Origin: CAVQBP01 sp964448105
GTDB lineage: Bacteria > Bacteroidota > Ignavibacteria > Ignavibacteriales > Ignavibacteriaceae
DNA length: 50,648 nt
Direction of reading: 5' to 3'
Assembly: GCA_964448105.1 (NCBI GenBank)
Contig: CAYUVK010000026.1
Span: forward strand, 1-50,648
Made by a program: the position numbers and the translations under genes. Every line of letters starts with the position of its first letter. Positions within the stretch are counted from its first letter, which is position 1. This document shows positions 37,180 through 46,154 of this stretch, piece after piece. The notes beneath the pieces were generated by a model, which searched no databases, was not told where the DNA came from, and was given only the letters and a program-made list of their open reading frames with translations.

Positions 37180-37281
37180 TAGAGAAAACTTATTTGAATA
37201 TATGATATAGTTAATTAAGGTAATGTTACAAATCTTTTTTAAGTTTTTATCCGATTAGACAAGGTATGTTCTTAAATCAGA

Positions 37282-38748
37282 ATGAAAAGAATATTAAAAA
37301 TATCGAAAAACATATTTTTATCAATAGTTACTATCTTGCTATTAGCTCTATTACAGAACAGCGGTTGTGATAAAACTGTTTCGGTTAGCCCGCCAGATAA
37401 GCCTCCACCTAACGGATATATTTATATTGATTCTAATCCTGAAGGCGCACATATATATTTAGATGGTAAAGCAAGAAGACGGAAAACTCCGGATAGCCTT
37501 AACTGGCTTTCTACCAATACTTATACAATAACTCTCAAAAAGGAACTCTATAGGGATACTAGCTTTGTTGTAAATATTGTTGAGGGTAAAAGATTAAATG
37601 TATTTACTGATTATACTAAAAATCCGGCAATGAGAGGAAAGATTTATTGTTCCAGTCAACCTGAGAATGCATTAATATTTATTAATGATTCAAGCACAGG
37701 ACTTAAAACTCCAACTACATTAACAGGAATATTACCCGGATATTATAATATTACATACAGACTCAAGAATTACCGTGAAAATACTTCAACTGTTACTGTC
37801 AGCAGTAATTTAACTTCGGTTTTTTATGCAATTTTAGTTGATACAACTATTTGGGCTGATTACAATGTCGATAATTCACCAATTATTACCAATGAGTTAA
37901 GCTGTATCACGATAGACAACAACAATAAACTTTGGATAGGAACATCCGGAAATGGAATTATAGTTTATGACGGAAATCAATTTTTAAAATATCAACGAGG
38001 TGCAACCCGCCTTCCAAGCAATAAAATTAGTTCCATTGTAACTTTACCTCAAAATAATAGCAAATGGGTTGGAACCGATGCAGGATTGGCACAATATTAT
38101 GGTGATGGATCCAATGATTTAAATGTATACCAACCTCCATTCTACCCATTTGCACCAGTAGGTTCTATTGCAGCAAAATATGATACACTGGTTGCAGTTT
38201 CAATAGAATCACATATAGTGGTTTGGCTTGGAGGAAGACTAGATTTCTACTATCCTACTACATTAAGTTCTACCGACTTCAATATAACCGCAATGGTTTA
38301 TGGTAGTTTTAATCATTTATGGATTGGAATGAAGAATGCAGGTGTAGCTCAACGATTCGGTGATGAGTGGGAATTCTATAATTCGTTAAACAGCAATTTA
38401 TCTTCTGATCAAGTTACTTCAATAGTGATAGACAATTTGGGAATTGTGTGGGCCGGGCATGCTTCATCCGATAGATTATCTTATTATGATGGAACATCAT
38501 GGCAGTCATATTATATATTTCCTAATAGATATCGAGTAAGTTCTTTATATGTCGATTTTAGGAATAGATTATGGATTGGAACAAATAATGGATTGATAGA
38601 AAAAGATGGAAATACTATAACTTTTTATAATTATGATAATTCAGGCTTAAATATTAATAATGTCAGTGGTGTAGCCGTAGATAAAAATGGTTATGTTTGG
38701 ATAACTACTTTTGATGCGGGATTGTTCAGGTATAGAGGAGCTCTTTAA
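37282..38748 (+). CDS. PEGA/beta-propeller lipoprotein, copy 1
   Basis: This 488-residue protein has a lipoprotein-type signal (Cys29 in LLQNSGC). Two PEGA-like domains follow (about 42-107 and 112-172: GYIYIDSNPEGAHIYLDGKA, RGKIYCSSQPENALIFINDS). The rest (about 190-488) is a beta-propeller of the two-component-regulator type with about six repeats of the LWIGT/VWAG form, such as NKLWIGTSGNGI and NRLWIGTNNGL. The protein has no kinase domain, so only the sensor-like half is present. It is probably a surface or periplasmic binding protein. It follows the TonB receptor/DUF4249 pair after 102 bases and precedes a close paralogue. Confidence 0.85.
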   Translation: MKRILKISKNIFLSIVTILLLALLQNSGCDKTVSVSPPDKPPPNGYIYIDSNPEGAHIYLDGKARRRKTPDSLNWLSTNTYTITLKKELYRDTSFVVNIVEGKRLNVFTDYTKNPAMRGKIYCSSQPENALIFINDSSTGLKTPTTLTGILPGYYNITYRLKNYRENTSTVTVSSNLTSVFYAILVDTTIWADYNVDNSPIITNELSCITIDNNNKLWIGTSGNGIIVYDGNQFLKYQRGATRLPSNKISSIVTLPQNNSKWVGTDAGLAQYYGDGSNDLNVYQPPFYPFAPVGSIAAKYDTLVAVSIESHIVVWLGGRLDFYYPTTLSSTDFNITAMVYGSFNHLWIGMKNAGVAQRFGDEWEFYNSLNSNLSSDQVTSIVIDNLGIVWAGHASSDRLSYYDGTSWQSYYIFPNRYRVSSLYVDFRNRLWIGTNNGLIEKDGNTITFYNYDNSGLNINNVSGVAVDKNGYVWITTFDAGLFRYRGAL

Positions 38749-38800
38749 ATAACCCAGTTAAATTTTAATTAGCTATTGAAATAGATATATTACAATATTA

Positions 38801-40270
38801 ATGAAAAAGAAAATAAAAATTTTAAAAGATATTTTCTTGCCGGTAGCAATAATTTTACTATCAATTTTATTACAGAATAATGGCTGTGATAAAGTTGTTT
38901 CGGTTAGCCCGCCCGATAAGCCTCCGCCTAACGGTTACATTTTTATTGATTCTTATCCTAACGGTGCTCATATATATTTAAATGGCAAAGCAAGAAGACG
39001 GGCAACACCTGATAGTCTTACCTGGTTAACTACAAGTGTAGATACTGTCACTCTTAAAAAAGAACTTTACAGGGATACCAGCTTTGTTGTAAATATTGTT
39101 GAAGGTAAAAGATTAAATGTATTTGTTGATTATACCAAGAATCCATTAATGAGAGGAAAGATTTATTGTTCCAGTCAACCTCAGGGTGCATCAATTTTTG
39201 TTAATGATTCAAGCACCGGACTTAAAACTCCAATTACATTAACAGGGTTCCTGCCAGGTTATTATAACATAACTTACAAACTTGAGAATCACAGGAATAA
39301 TACTTCATCTATTACGGTTAGCAGCAATAAAACTTCTTTCTTTTATACTGTTTTGGTTGATACAACAATTTGGGCAGATTATAATACCGGCAACTCACCA
39401 ATCGTTACAAATGAATTAAGCTGTATCAATATTGATAACAATAATAAGCTCTGGATAGGAACACCTAAAAATGGAATTATAATCTTTGACGGTAACCAAT
39501 GGCTTAATTATCAGAGAGGTTCAACTCGTCTCCCCAGCAATAATATTTATTCTATAGTCACTTCAAAATATGATAATAGAAAATTAGTAGGAACAGAAAG
39601 TGGTCTTGTAGAATACTATGGAGATGGTTCCAATGATTTGAATATTTATAAAGCTCCTTTTTACCCAATTGGAACAGTTAGATCTGTAGCTATAATTAAT
39701 GATACTTCTATAGCAATTGCAACTGACAGATACGTAGTTTTATGGCGTTCTTACCAGATGACACCGTCTTACCCTACCCTATCAAATTCCGACGATTATA
39801 TTATAAATGAAATTGTTGTGGGAAGAAACGATCATATTTGGATTGGGACAAAAAATTCAGGTGTAGCTCAATTTTTAGGTGAAGAGTGGGAATTCTATAC
39901 TTCACCGTCTAATATTATTTCAAACCGAATTACAGCAATGGCTGCGGATAACTCAGGAAATATTTGGGCCGGGCATCCCGGCGGATACGCTTTAGCTAAC
40001 GGGCTATCTTATTTTAACGGAACATGGCAAACATATTATATACTTCCGGATGGATCGAACGTTAATTCTTTATTTGTAGATAGTAAGAATAGACTGTGGA
40101 TCGGAACTAATAAAGGATTGGTTGAAAAAGATGGAGCAAATACAAAACTTTTTAATTATGATAACACAGGATTAAATATAAAGAATGTTAACGGTGTTGC
40201 AGAAGACAGATATGGTAATATTTGGATAACAACTTCTGATGCCGGCTTATTCGAATTTAAAAAACCATAA
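38801..40270 (+). CDS. PEGA/beta-propeller lipoprotein, copy 2
   Basis: This 489-residue tandem paralogue of the preceding gene has the same order: lipoprotein signal (LLQNNGC), two PEGA domains and a six-repeat propeller. The PEGA half is far more alike between the copies than the middle propeller blades (about 265-330), where the sequence differs strongly; the last blades are again similar (NRLWIGTNKGLVEKDG). The gene starts 52 bases after copy 1 without a clear ribosome-binding site. It ends seven bases before the convergent MBL gene, and no terminator is evident there. Confidence 0.85.
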   Translation: MKKKIKILKDIFLPVAIILLSILLQNNGCDKVVSVSPPDKPPPNGYIFIDSYPNGAHIYLNGKARRRATPDSLTWLTTSVDTVTLKKELYRDTSFVVNIVEGKRLNVFVDYTKNPLMRGKIYCSSQPQGASIFVNDSSTGLKTPITLTGFLPGYYNITYKLENHRNNTSSITVSSNKTSFFYTVLVDTTIWADYNTGNSPIVTNELSCINIDNNNKLWIGTPKNGIIIFDGNQWLNYQRGSTRLPSNNIYSIVTSKYDNRKLVGTESGLVEYYGDGSNDLNIYKAPFYPIGTVRSVAIINDTSIAIATDRYVVLWRSYQMTPSYPTLSNSDDYIINEIVVGRNDHIWIGTKNSGVAQFLGEEWEFYTSPSNIISNRITAMAADNSGNIWAGHPGGYALANGLSYFNGTWQTYYILPDGSNVNSLFVDSKNRLWIGTNKGLVEKDGANTKLFNYDNTGLNIKNVNGVAEDRYGNIWITTSDAGLFEFKKP

Positions 40271-40277
40271 AAGATTA

Positions 40278-41060
40278 CTAAATCTGAATTACCAAACCAT
40301 CAAATGCTATTATTATTACATTATTTTTTTCTTCAGGATAGGATTCACTTTTTAATTTAATAAGATTTTCTTCATCTTCATCGCTATAGTGAGTAAGATA
40401 TAATTTTTCCGGCTTCAAATTTTTATATGCTTCCAATAAATCTTCAAAATTTACATGTGTTATTTCACTTATCATCAAATCTATCTTATGATCTTTGAAA
40501 AGATAAAGATCTTCTTTGCTTCCAATATCACCTGTATAAAAAATATTTCTTTTGTTTATTTCAAACAAAATGCTGCTGCATGAAAAATCCAAGTCTCTTT
40601 CATCAGCGTACTTTTCGTATTTGTTTAAATGAGAATTTTGCTTCCCAATAAAATTAAACACATCATTAAGCTTAAAGATTTCATCGTGCTTAAAAGTCTC
40701 AATTAGAATTTTAAAACCCATTTTCTCTCTGAATATGTAGGAATGATAGAGAAATTCTTCAACAACTTGTTTTAGATTTTTATTAACAATGATATGGAGA
40801 TCATTACTTCTACCGATTAATTTCATCTGGACAATCAGCGAAGCGAGTCCCGAATAATGATCCGGGTGGAGATGAGTTAGTAAGATTCCATTGATATAAG
40901 AAAATAAAATCTTTTGAGATAATAATGCTCTTGATATACCATCCCCTGCATCTACAAGTAAATTATAATCTTGAAAAGAAATGATAAAAGATGAAAAATA
41001 CCTATTTAAGGAAGCTTTCCCGGACCCGGTTCCGATAAATTTAATTTCGGATTTATTCAT
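40278..41060 (-). CDS. MBL-fold metallo-hydrolase (RNase Z-like)
   Basis: This 260-residue protein is a metallo-beta-lactamase-fold enzyme. The metal motif is LLTHLHPDHYSGL near residue 60 (HxHxDH). Further ligands likely come from SCSSILFEINKRNIFYTGDIG near residue 160 (Asp) and LTHYSDEDEE near 222 (His). The opening FIGTGSGKASLNRYFSS resembles the RNase Z/ElaC and phosphodiesterase group. Whether it processes tRNA or hydrolyses a small phosphodiester cannot be told; the RNase Z exosite arm is not recognisable. It is coupled to the SPOR gene by an ATGA overlap. Confidence 0.85.
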   Translation of the reverse strand: MNKSEIKFIGTGSGKASLNRYFSSFIISFQDYNLLVDAGDGISRALLSQKILFSYINGILLTHLHPDHYSGLASLIVQMKLIGRSNDLHIIVNKNLKQVVEEFLYHSYIFREKMGFKILIETFKHDEIFKLNDVFNFIGKQNSHLNKYEKYADERDLDFSCSSILFEINKRNIFYTGDIGSKEDLYLFKDHKIDLMISEITHVNFEDLLEAYKNLKPEKLYLTHYSDEDEENLIKLKSESYPEEKNNVIIIAFDGLVIQI

Positions 41061-41761
41061 GGAAGTTCAACCACGCGGCCGTCAAGTTTAAATTCACTAT
41101 TTATCACATGTAAAAAATTTTCTGCTTCATCTCTATCTTCAAATTTTCCCACATACACTACATGGAATGTAGTACCTCCAACAACTTTATCTTTAACCTC
41201 GGAAAAAAATCCGTTATCTTCAAAAGAATTCTTTAATGAAGAAGCATTAGACGGTTTGGTAAATGCACCTGCTTGAATCGTATATTTATACTTTGGAACA
41301 TTTTCTTCTGTAAGTTGATTTGAACTTTTTTCCTTCGATAAAGAAGTTTGATTATCTTCCGGGATATTTCTATCCGCAAGTTTTATGTAAGGCGAAGCCG
41401 GGTATTCACTTTTTAATTCTTCCAAACATTTCTCTGCATTATAATATTCTCCCCCTGCATAATAATAGGAAAATATTCTGTAAAGAGCTGCATCTGCATA
41501 TTTGCTTTTAGGGTATTTATCCAATATTCTTGAAAAAATAACAAGCGCCTTTTCCCCGTCTTCTGTTAATACACCCTCTAAATACATAATGGAGGGACTA
41601 TTGGGGTTTCTAGAAATTAAAGAGGGAAGCTCTTCTTCCACATATATTTTGTTCCCTGCTTCTATTTGTTTTAAATATGGGATTATATCAACATCTTGAG
41701 GAAAAATATTTGAGCAAAAAATAGTGCTGAAGATAAAAACAAATAAGTAAATGTACTTCAT
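41057..41761 (-). CDS. Secreted TPR/SPOR-domain protein
   Basis: The product is about 234 residues with a signal peptide (MKYIYLFVFIFSTIFCSN), TPR-like helices (about 25-125) and a C-terminal SPOR domain (about 158-234: YTIQAGAFTKPSNASSLKNS, FHVVYVGKFEDRDEAENFL). SPOR domains bind peptidoglycan stripped of its stem peptides, often at division sites. The start is taken at the ATG 41759-41761; a TTG one codon upstream is possible. It is coupled to the MBL gene and follows miaB by 27 bases. Confidence 0.87.
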   Translation of the reverse strand: MKYIYLFVFIFSTIFCSNIFPQDVDIIPYLKQIEAGNKIYVEEELPSLISRNPNSPSIMYLEGVLTEDGEKALVIFSRILDKYPKSKYADAALYRIFSYYYAGGEYYNAEKCLEELKSEYPASPYIKLADRNIPEDNQTSLSKEKSSNQLTEENVPKYKYTIQAGAFTKPSNASSLKNSFEDNGFFSEVKDKVVGGTTFHVVYVGKFEDRDEAENFLHVINSEFKLDGRVVELP

Positions 41762-41788
41762 CAATTTAGTTTAATAAATGGTTAAAAA

Positions 41789-43147
41789 TTATGCTGATAG
41801 TTTTACAATTTCTTTATTGAAATCTGTAGCAGGTTCAACAATATCTCCAAATAAAGTTGCTGATGTAGCGCGGTCTATTTTAACCTTAACATAATCTCCT
41901 TCCTTAATTCTTTCATCGAAAGGAATAATTACAACCTTATTTGTATCGGTTCTGCCGGATAGGAATTGATCCGACTTCTTACTTAAACCTTCAACCAATA
42001 TTACTTCTTCTTTATTAATTAAAGCTTGATTCAAATCGTATGATATATTTTGCTGAAGATCAATTATCTCCTGGAGACGTTTTGTTTTTATTTCATCGGG
42101 CACATCATCTCCCATCTTAAAGGATTTTGTTCCTTCACGCGGAGAGTATTTAAACATATACGCACCGTCATATTTCACTTCCCTCATAATATCAAGAGTC
42201 ATAACATGATCTTCATAAGTTTCTGTTGGAAATCCGGCAATAATATCCGTAGAAAAACTTACACCTGGAATTATCTTTTTAGCTTTTTCAATTAGATTAA
42301 GATAATGTTCAATTGTATAAGTTCTGTTCATCAAATTTAAAATCCTATTTGAACCGGATTGAACAGGTAAATGAATATAATTGCATAAGTTCTGATTTTC
42401 GACAATTGTATACAAAAGTTTATCGGAAAGATCCTGAGGATGTGATGTGGAAAATCTTATTCTTATTGATCTATCAACAACTGCACATGCAGAAAGCAAA
42501 TCAGCAAAATCGAAATTATTATCTTTATATGAATTAACATTTTGCCCTAATAATGTAACTTCCTTAAATCTTTTTTCCGATAATTGTTTTATTTCATCAA
42601 CAATTGAAATTAAAGCTCTGCTCCTTTCACGTCCCCTGGTAAAAGGAACCACACAAAAAGTACAAAATTTATCACAGCCTCTCATCACTGAAATCCATGC
42701 CTGCAGCCCGTCTTCTCTGTACGGAATAATATCATCATAAGTTTCTGTACGTGAGAGTTTTACTCCTATTCCTTTTTCATTGTTAAAAGCAACATCAATC
42801 AATTCCGGTAGTCTTCGGTATTCATCGGGTCCAACAACAACATCTACAATTTTCTTTTTCTCAACAAGATCCGTTCTCAATCTTTCAGCCATGCAGCCAA
42901 GTATTCCAATAACAAGATTAGGTTTTGATTCCTTTAAATTTTTAAAATTCCCCAACCTCCCGTAAATTCTTTGTTCTGCATTTTCCCTAATACTGCAGGT
43001 ATTAAGTAAAATCACATCAGCATTATTAGAATCTTTTGTGACTCCGTACCCTGAGTTTTGTAAAATACCGAGAACAATTTCAGTATCAGCCAAATTCATC
43101 TGGCATCCATAGGTTTCAATGTAAACGTTGTTTTGTTTCATATCCAT
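41789..43147 (-). CDS. miaB: tRNA-2-methylthio-N6-isopentenyladenosine synthase
   Basis: MiaB (452 residues) is a radical-SAM enzyme that adds a methylthio group to i6A37 of tRNAs reading UNN codons. The UPF0004 domain has VYIETYGCQMNLADTEI, NTCSIRENAEQ and LGCMAERL, three cysteines for the auxiliary cluster. The SAM motif is MRGCDKFCTFCVVPFTRGRE near residue 154, and a TRAM domain ends the protein (about 380-452). The GCDKFCTFCVVPFTRG form is typical of MiaB. A second family member, RimO, is at 23.5 kb. It is the first gene of the run with the SPOR and MBL genes. Confidence 0.97.
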   Translation of the reverse strand: MDMKQNNVYIETYGCQMNLADTEIVLGILQNSGYGVTKDSNNADVILLNTCSIRENAEQRIYGRLGNFKNLKESKPNLVIGILGCMAERLRTDLVEKKKIVDVVVGPDEYRRLPELIDVAFNNEKGIGVKLSRTETYDDIIPYREDGLQAWISVMRGCDKFCTFCVVPFTRGRERSRALISIVDEIKQLSEKRFKEVTLLGQNVNSYKDNNFDFADLLSACAVVDRSIRIRFSTSHPQDLSDKLLYTIVENQNLCNYIHLPVQSGSNRILNLMNRTYTIEHYLNLIEKAKKIIPGVSFSTDIIAGFPTETYEDHVMTLDIMREVKYDGAYMFKYSPREGTKSFKMGDDVPDEIKTKRLQEIIDLQQNISYDLNQALINKEEVILVEGLSKKSDQFLSGRTDTNKVVIIPFDERIKEGDYVKVKIDRATSATLFGDIVEPATDFNKEIVKLSA

Positions 43148-43285
43148 TTATGTATCAAATTTTCTGCAAATATAAGAGTAAATTAGATGGCTTTCAATTC
43201 AACAATATTGATAGACAAATCAATCATTTGAAAATTAATTCTTTTTTGTTAATTTTTAGAAGTTTAATAAATAAGGGAGGGTTTT

Positions 43286-43717
43286 GTGAAATTCTATATA
43301 TTTTTATCTTCCATTCTTGCTATTGCATTTCTTTTAACCGGCTGTGCCTCAATGAATGATGTGCTGAATTCGAAAGATGAGGGGACGGTACAGGTATACC
43401 CAGTTAACTCGGACCAGGCGTGGGAAATAGCAAAAACTGTTTTTAGATGGGAAGGTACTGATGCAATCGAGGAGCATAGAGATCAGAATTATATGCTTAC
43501 AAGTTCCGGAGCCAATTTTGTTTCAATAGGTGCAGTAATGGGGGCATAGATTGAACCGGTTGATAATGAAAACACTAAGGTTACTGTAGTAACTAAAAGA
43601 CGTATGGCAACCAATATTGCTACAACATTAACTGAATCAACTTTTCAAAAGAGATTTGCACAGGCTGTTGCAATAGTAAAATCAGGAAAGCCATTACCAA
43701 GTAATCCGCCAGATTAA
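43286..43717 (+). pseudogene. Small lipoprotein gene interrupted by an amber codon
   Basis: A GTG start (43286) with an excellent AGGGAGG ribosome-binding site (43274-43280) opens a frame with a lipoprotein signal (LLTGC, Cys20). After 87 residues a TAG (43547-43549) interrupts, and the same frame runs on for 55 more codons with normal coding character (IEPVDNENTKVTVVTKRRMA) to TAA at 43715-43717. Relatives of such small lipoproteins usually have an aromatic residue here (GA-W-IEP), so a TGG to TAG change is the simple reading. The product would be 143 residues, with a DUF3568-like appearance that was not verified. It is either a recent pseudogene, a sequencing error, or read-through. Confidence 0.75.
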
Positions 43718-43827
43718 TAGTAAAAAAATTTAATTCAAAAGTTTCTATTAATTATCCAATGATATCTTGTTTAAACGACTGAATTGTCTCCATTCGTTAA
43801 TTAGCTTTTATCTCGCTTAATAAATCA

Positions 43828-44469
43828 CTAGTCAAAATCAGCGGGTAATTGTGGATTTTTATAATGCTTGAAAATTCTTTTAATTTGAGAAATTGTTGTC
43901 CTGGCTTTAGATAATTCAGGTATTTCATTTTCTGAGAAAAAATTTACTCCGTCAGTTTCTATACTGTACTTTTTTTTACCGCCGACAAGTTCACATTCGA
44001 AAAATATCTTATAAACATGATATGGAAAAGGGGGGACATGACCTTGCTTAGCTCTGTCATAAACTGCAAGAACCTTTTTCGCTTTAACTACAAATCCTGA
44101 TTCTTCAAAGACTTCTCTTTCAATCGATGCAGAAGGAGTTTCATTTGGATCTGCCCAACCGCCTGGTAATGTCCATCCTCCATCTATTATTTCTCTAACC
44201 ATTAAAATTTTATCGTCTTTGAAAACAGCTCCTCTTACATCTACTTTAGGAGTAGAATGTCCTTTTTCTCCATTAAATAAATCCTTTATCACTTCAAAAT
44301 CAACATCAGAATGCGATGCTAAAATTTCAGCAGCTATATCTCTTATTTTATTGTATCGATCTCTATCAAAAGCATTTTCAGAGTAATTTAAACCATTCTG
44401 TGATATCGCCTGAAGGTCTTTTGCCCATTCAATCCATTTAGGTTCCATAGAATTATTAGTTTTATTCAA
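43828..44469 (-). CDS. NUDIX hydrolase with N-terminal helical domain
   Basis: This 213-residue protein has a helical N-terminal domain (about 8-65: EPKWIEWAKDLQAISQNGL) of the kind found in bacterial ADP-ribose/nucleoside-diphosphate-type NUDIX hydrolases, followed by the NUDIX fold (about 75-200). The NUDIX box is complete: GWADPNETPSASIEREVFEE then SGF (GX5EX7REVxEExGF), with WTLPGGW before it. The substrate is uncertain. It stands alone on the minus strand, facing the MlaF-like gene across 154 AT-rich bases, which contain a TATATTTG element (44529-44536) like Bacteroidota -7 boxes. Confidence 0.9.
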   Translation of the reverse strand: MNKTNNSMEPKWIEWAKDLQAISQNGLNYSENAFDRDRYNKIRDIAAEILASHSDVDFEVIKDLFNGEKGHSTPKVDVRGAVFKDDKILMVREIIDGGWTLPGGWADPNETPSASIEREVFEESGFVVKAKKVLAVYDRAKQGHVPPFPYHVYKIFFECELVGGKKKYSIETDGVNFFSENEIPELSKARTTISQIKRIFKHYKNPQLPADFD

Positions 44470-44623
44470 TTAAATTTATATGCCAAATGTTTAAGAAATA
44501 ATTTCTATTTAATTTTTTTAATAATATATATATTTGTTTTTAATTAGAAAATATTTTTATAAATAAAATTTAAACATAATAACAAAAGGTAAAAAATTTT
44601 TTAACCGTTATTATTTTAAGAGA

Positions 44624-45355
44624 ATGATAAAAATAAATAACCTTTACAAAAGTTTTGGAAATAAACAGGTTCTAAAAGGTGTTAATCTTGAAATTGAACC
44701 CGGTGAAACAATTGTTATTATTGGAAGAAGCGGGGAAGGAAAAAGTGTGTTAATAAAGCACATTGTCGGTCTTCTTATCCCCGACTCGGGATATGTTGAA
44801 GTAGAAAATCAAAAGGTAAGTGATCTTAACACAAATGAATTATATACATTAAGAAAAAAATTCGGATTTCTATTTCAAGGTTCAGCATTATTTGATTCCA
44901 TGACCGTGGAAGAAAATATTTCATTACCCTTGATCGAATCAAAAAACGGTTATACTAAAAAAGAAATAGACAAAATTGTTTCGGAAAAATTAGATCTTGT
45001 CGGTTTGCCAGGAGTTCAACCACTAAAACCCTCTGAGCTTTCCGGCGGAATGAAAAAAAGAGTCGGGCTAGCAAGAGCTTTAGTTACTAACCCGGATTAT
45101 ATCCTTTATGATGAACCTACCACCGGCTTAGATCCGATTATGTCGGATTCGATAGATAATCTGATTAAAGATTTGAGTGAAAAATTGAAAGTCACCTCGG
45201 TTGTTGTAACGCATGATATGAACAGTGTAAAAAATGTAGCCCACACAGTTGCGATGCTTAATGAAGGTATTATTTATTTTAAGGGAACACCTGATGAATT
45301 GCTGGCATCTAAAGATAAAACAATTATAAATTTCATTAAAAGATCAGGCTTTTGA
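44624..45355 (+). CDS. Orphan MlaF-like ABC ATPase
   Basis: This 243-residue ATPase is a paralogue of the mlaF gene at 12.4 kb. Walker A is GRSGEGKSVLIKH, the signature is LSGGMKKRVGLAR, Walker B is YILYDEPTTGLDP, and the H-loop is VVVTHDMNSV. FLFQGSALFDSMTVEENI matches the Q-loop region of the other copy (FLFQGAALYDSMSVRENL). No permease or MCE-domain gene lies next to it, so it must partner a unit encoded elsewhere or share the other MlaE. The LSGGMKKR signature puts it in the lipid-transport group. It is followed by a non-coding region with nested inverted repeats. Confidence 0.88.
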   Translation: MIKINNLYKSFGNKQVLKGVNLEIEPGETIVIIGRSGEGKSVLIKHIVGLLIPDSGYVEVENQKVSDLNTNELYTLRKKFGFLFQGSALFDSMTVEENISLPLIESKNGYTKKEIDKIVSEKLDLVGLPGVQPLKPSELSGGMKKRVGLARALVTNPDYILYDEPTTGLDPIMSDSIDNLIKDLSEKLKVTSVVVTHDMNSVKNVAHTVAMLNEGIIYFKGTPDELLASKDKTIINFIKRSGF

Positions 45356-45414
45356 TTTTTAAAAAGTGATTCTTAACAAATAAAACATTCGCTCAAAATT
45401 TCCTGCTATTAAAT

Positions 45415-45548
45415 CACAATTTTTTGAAAAATATTTTTCTAAATTACTTTTCGAAATAGAAGTAAATTATACCCGTAAACGGAGATAAGTTGATGTGTAG
45501 GTTGAGCTATACGATATTGGTAGCCGTTTACGGGTAACTTAAATTGTG
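45415..45548. other. Nested inverted-repeat element (possible structured RNA)
   Basis: Inner arms of 13 bases (45470-45482 and 45524-45536, core ACCCGTAAACGG / CCGTTTACGGGT) pair perfectly around a 41-base loop. Outer arms CACAATTT (45415-45422) and AAATTGTG (45541-45548) also pair. The inner arms are GC-richer than the surroundings. No open frame covers it (284-base gap, 45356-45639). It could be a small RNA, a leader of the DUF2721 gene or a small mobile element; no family was recognised. Confidence 0.5.
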
Positions 45549-45639
45549 AGAACTTCTCCTATCTTAATTTAGCATTAATCCTTTAATATTTGCAAATTAC
45601 TTCCATAAAAATTTTTTTATTTACAATTCTTATTTATTT

Positions 45640-46119
45640 ATGAAAGAACAGATTTCCATAATCCAAATCATACAATTAATGCTTGCACCGGGCTTAATGA
45701 TATCTGCCTGCGGACTGCTTTTATTAGGTATGAATAATAAATATTCATTAGTTGTAAACAGGATAAGGTTATTAAATGAAGAAAGAAGAAAATTTTTTTC
45801 GAAAGCCGGGGAACGAGAGTTTAATTATGAAGAAACGATCAGGCTTGAAAGTATTTCAAAACAGATAAGTGAATTGGTAACAAGGGTTTCACTTGTTAAA
45901 AATGCAGTTCTTTATTATACTATTGCAGTTGCTTTATTTGTTATTACTTCATTATTCATTGGCTTACTTTACTTCTTCGAAGTTACCGGTTTAAATATAT
46001 TTGTTACATTCCTATTTTTATGCGGAATGATTTCCGTTTTAATAGGAGTGATTTTTGCGGCGACGGAAACTAAAAAAGGATTCGATATAATCAAGCTCGA
46101 AGTAAAGATTGATGAATAA
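45640..46119 (+). CDS. DUF2721 membrane protein
   Basis: This 159-residue protein has three hydrophobic segments (about 12-30, 88-112 and 120-143) and a charged, helical middle (about 36-80: RIRLLNEERRKFFSKAGE). The layout is that of DUF2721, small bacterial membrane proteins of unknown role. The opening IIQLMLAPGLMISACGLLLL and the LVVNRIRLLNEERR stretch are family-like. It is followed by aat after 35 bases and may be co-transcribed with it. Nothing points to an activity. Confidence 0.8.
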   Translation: MKEQISIIQIIQLMLAPGLMISACGLLLLGMNNKYSLVVNRIRLLNEERRKFFSKAGEREFNYEETIRLESISKQISELVTRVSLVKNAVLYYTIAVALFVITSLFIGLLYFFEVTGLNIFVTFLFLCGMISVLIGVIFAATETKKGFDIIKLEVKIDE

Positions 46120-46154
46120 GTTCTCAATATTGTGAAGTAATTATTTTTGCACCA

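Noticed and set aside
37282..40270. Assembly duplication of the PEGA-propeller gene
   Set aside because: The copies differ throughout, strongly in the middle blades, and have different spacers, so this is an old tandem duplication.
43547..43549. Pyrrolysine or other special decoding of TAG
   Set aside because: No pyrrolysine genes are visible, the site looks like an ordinary tryptophan position, and other intact genes show normal stops.
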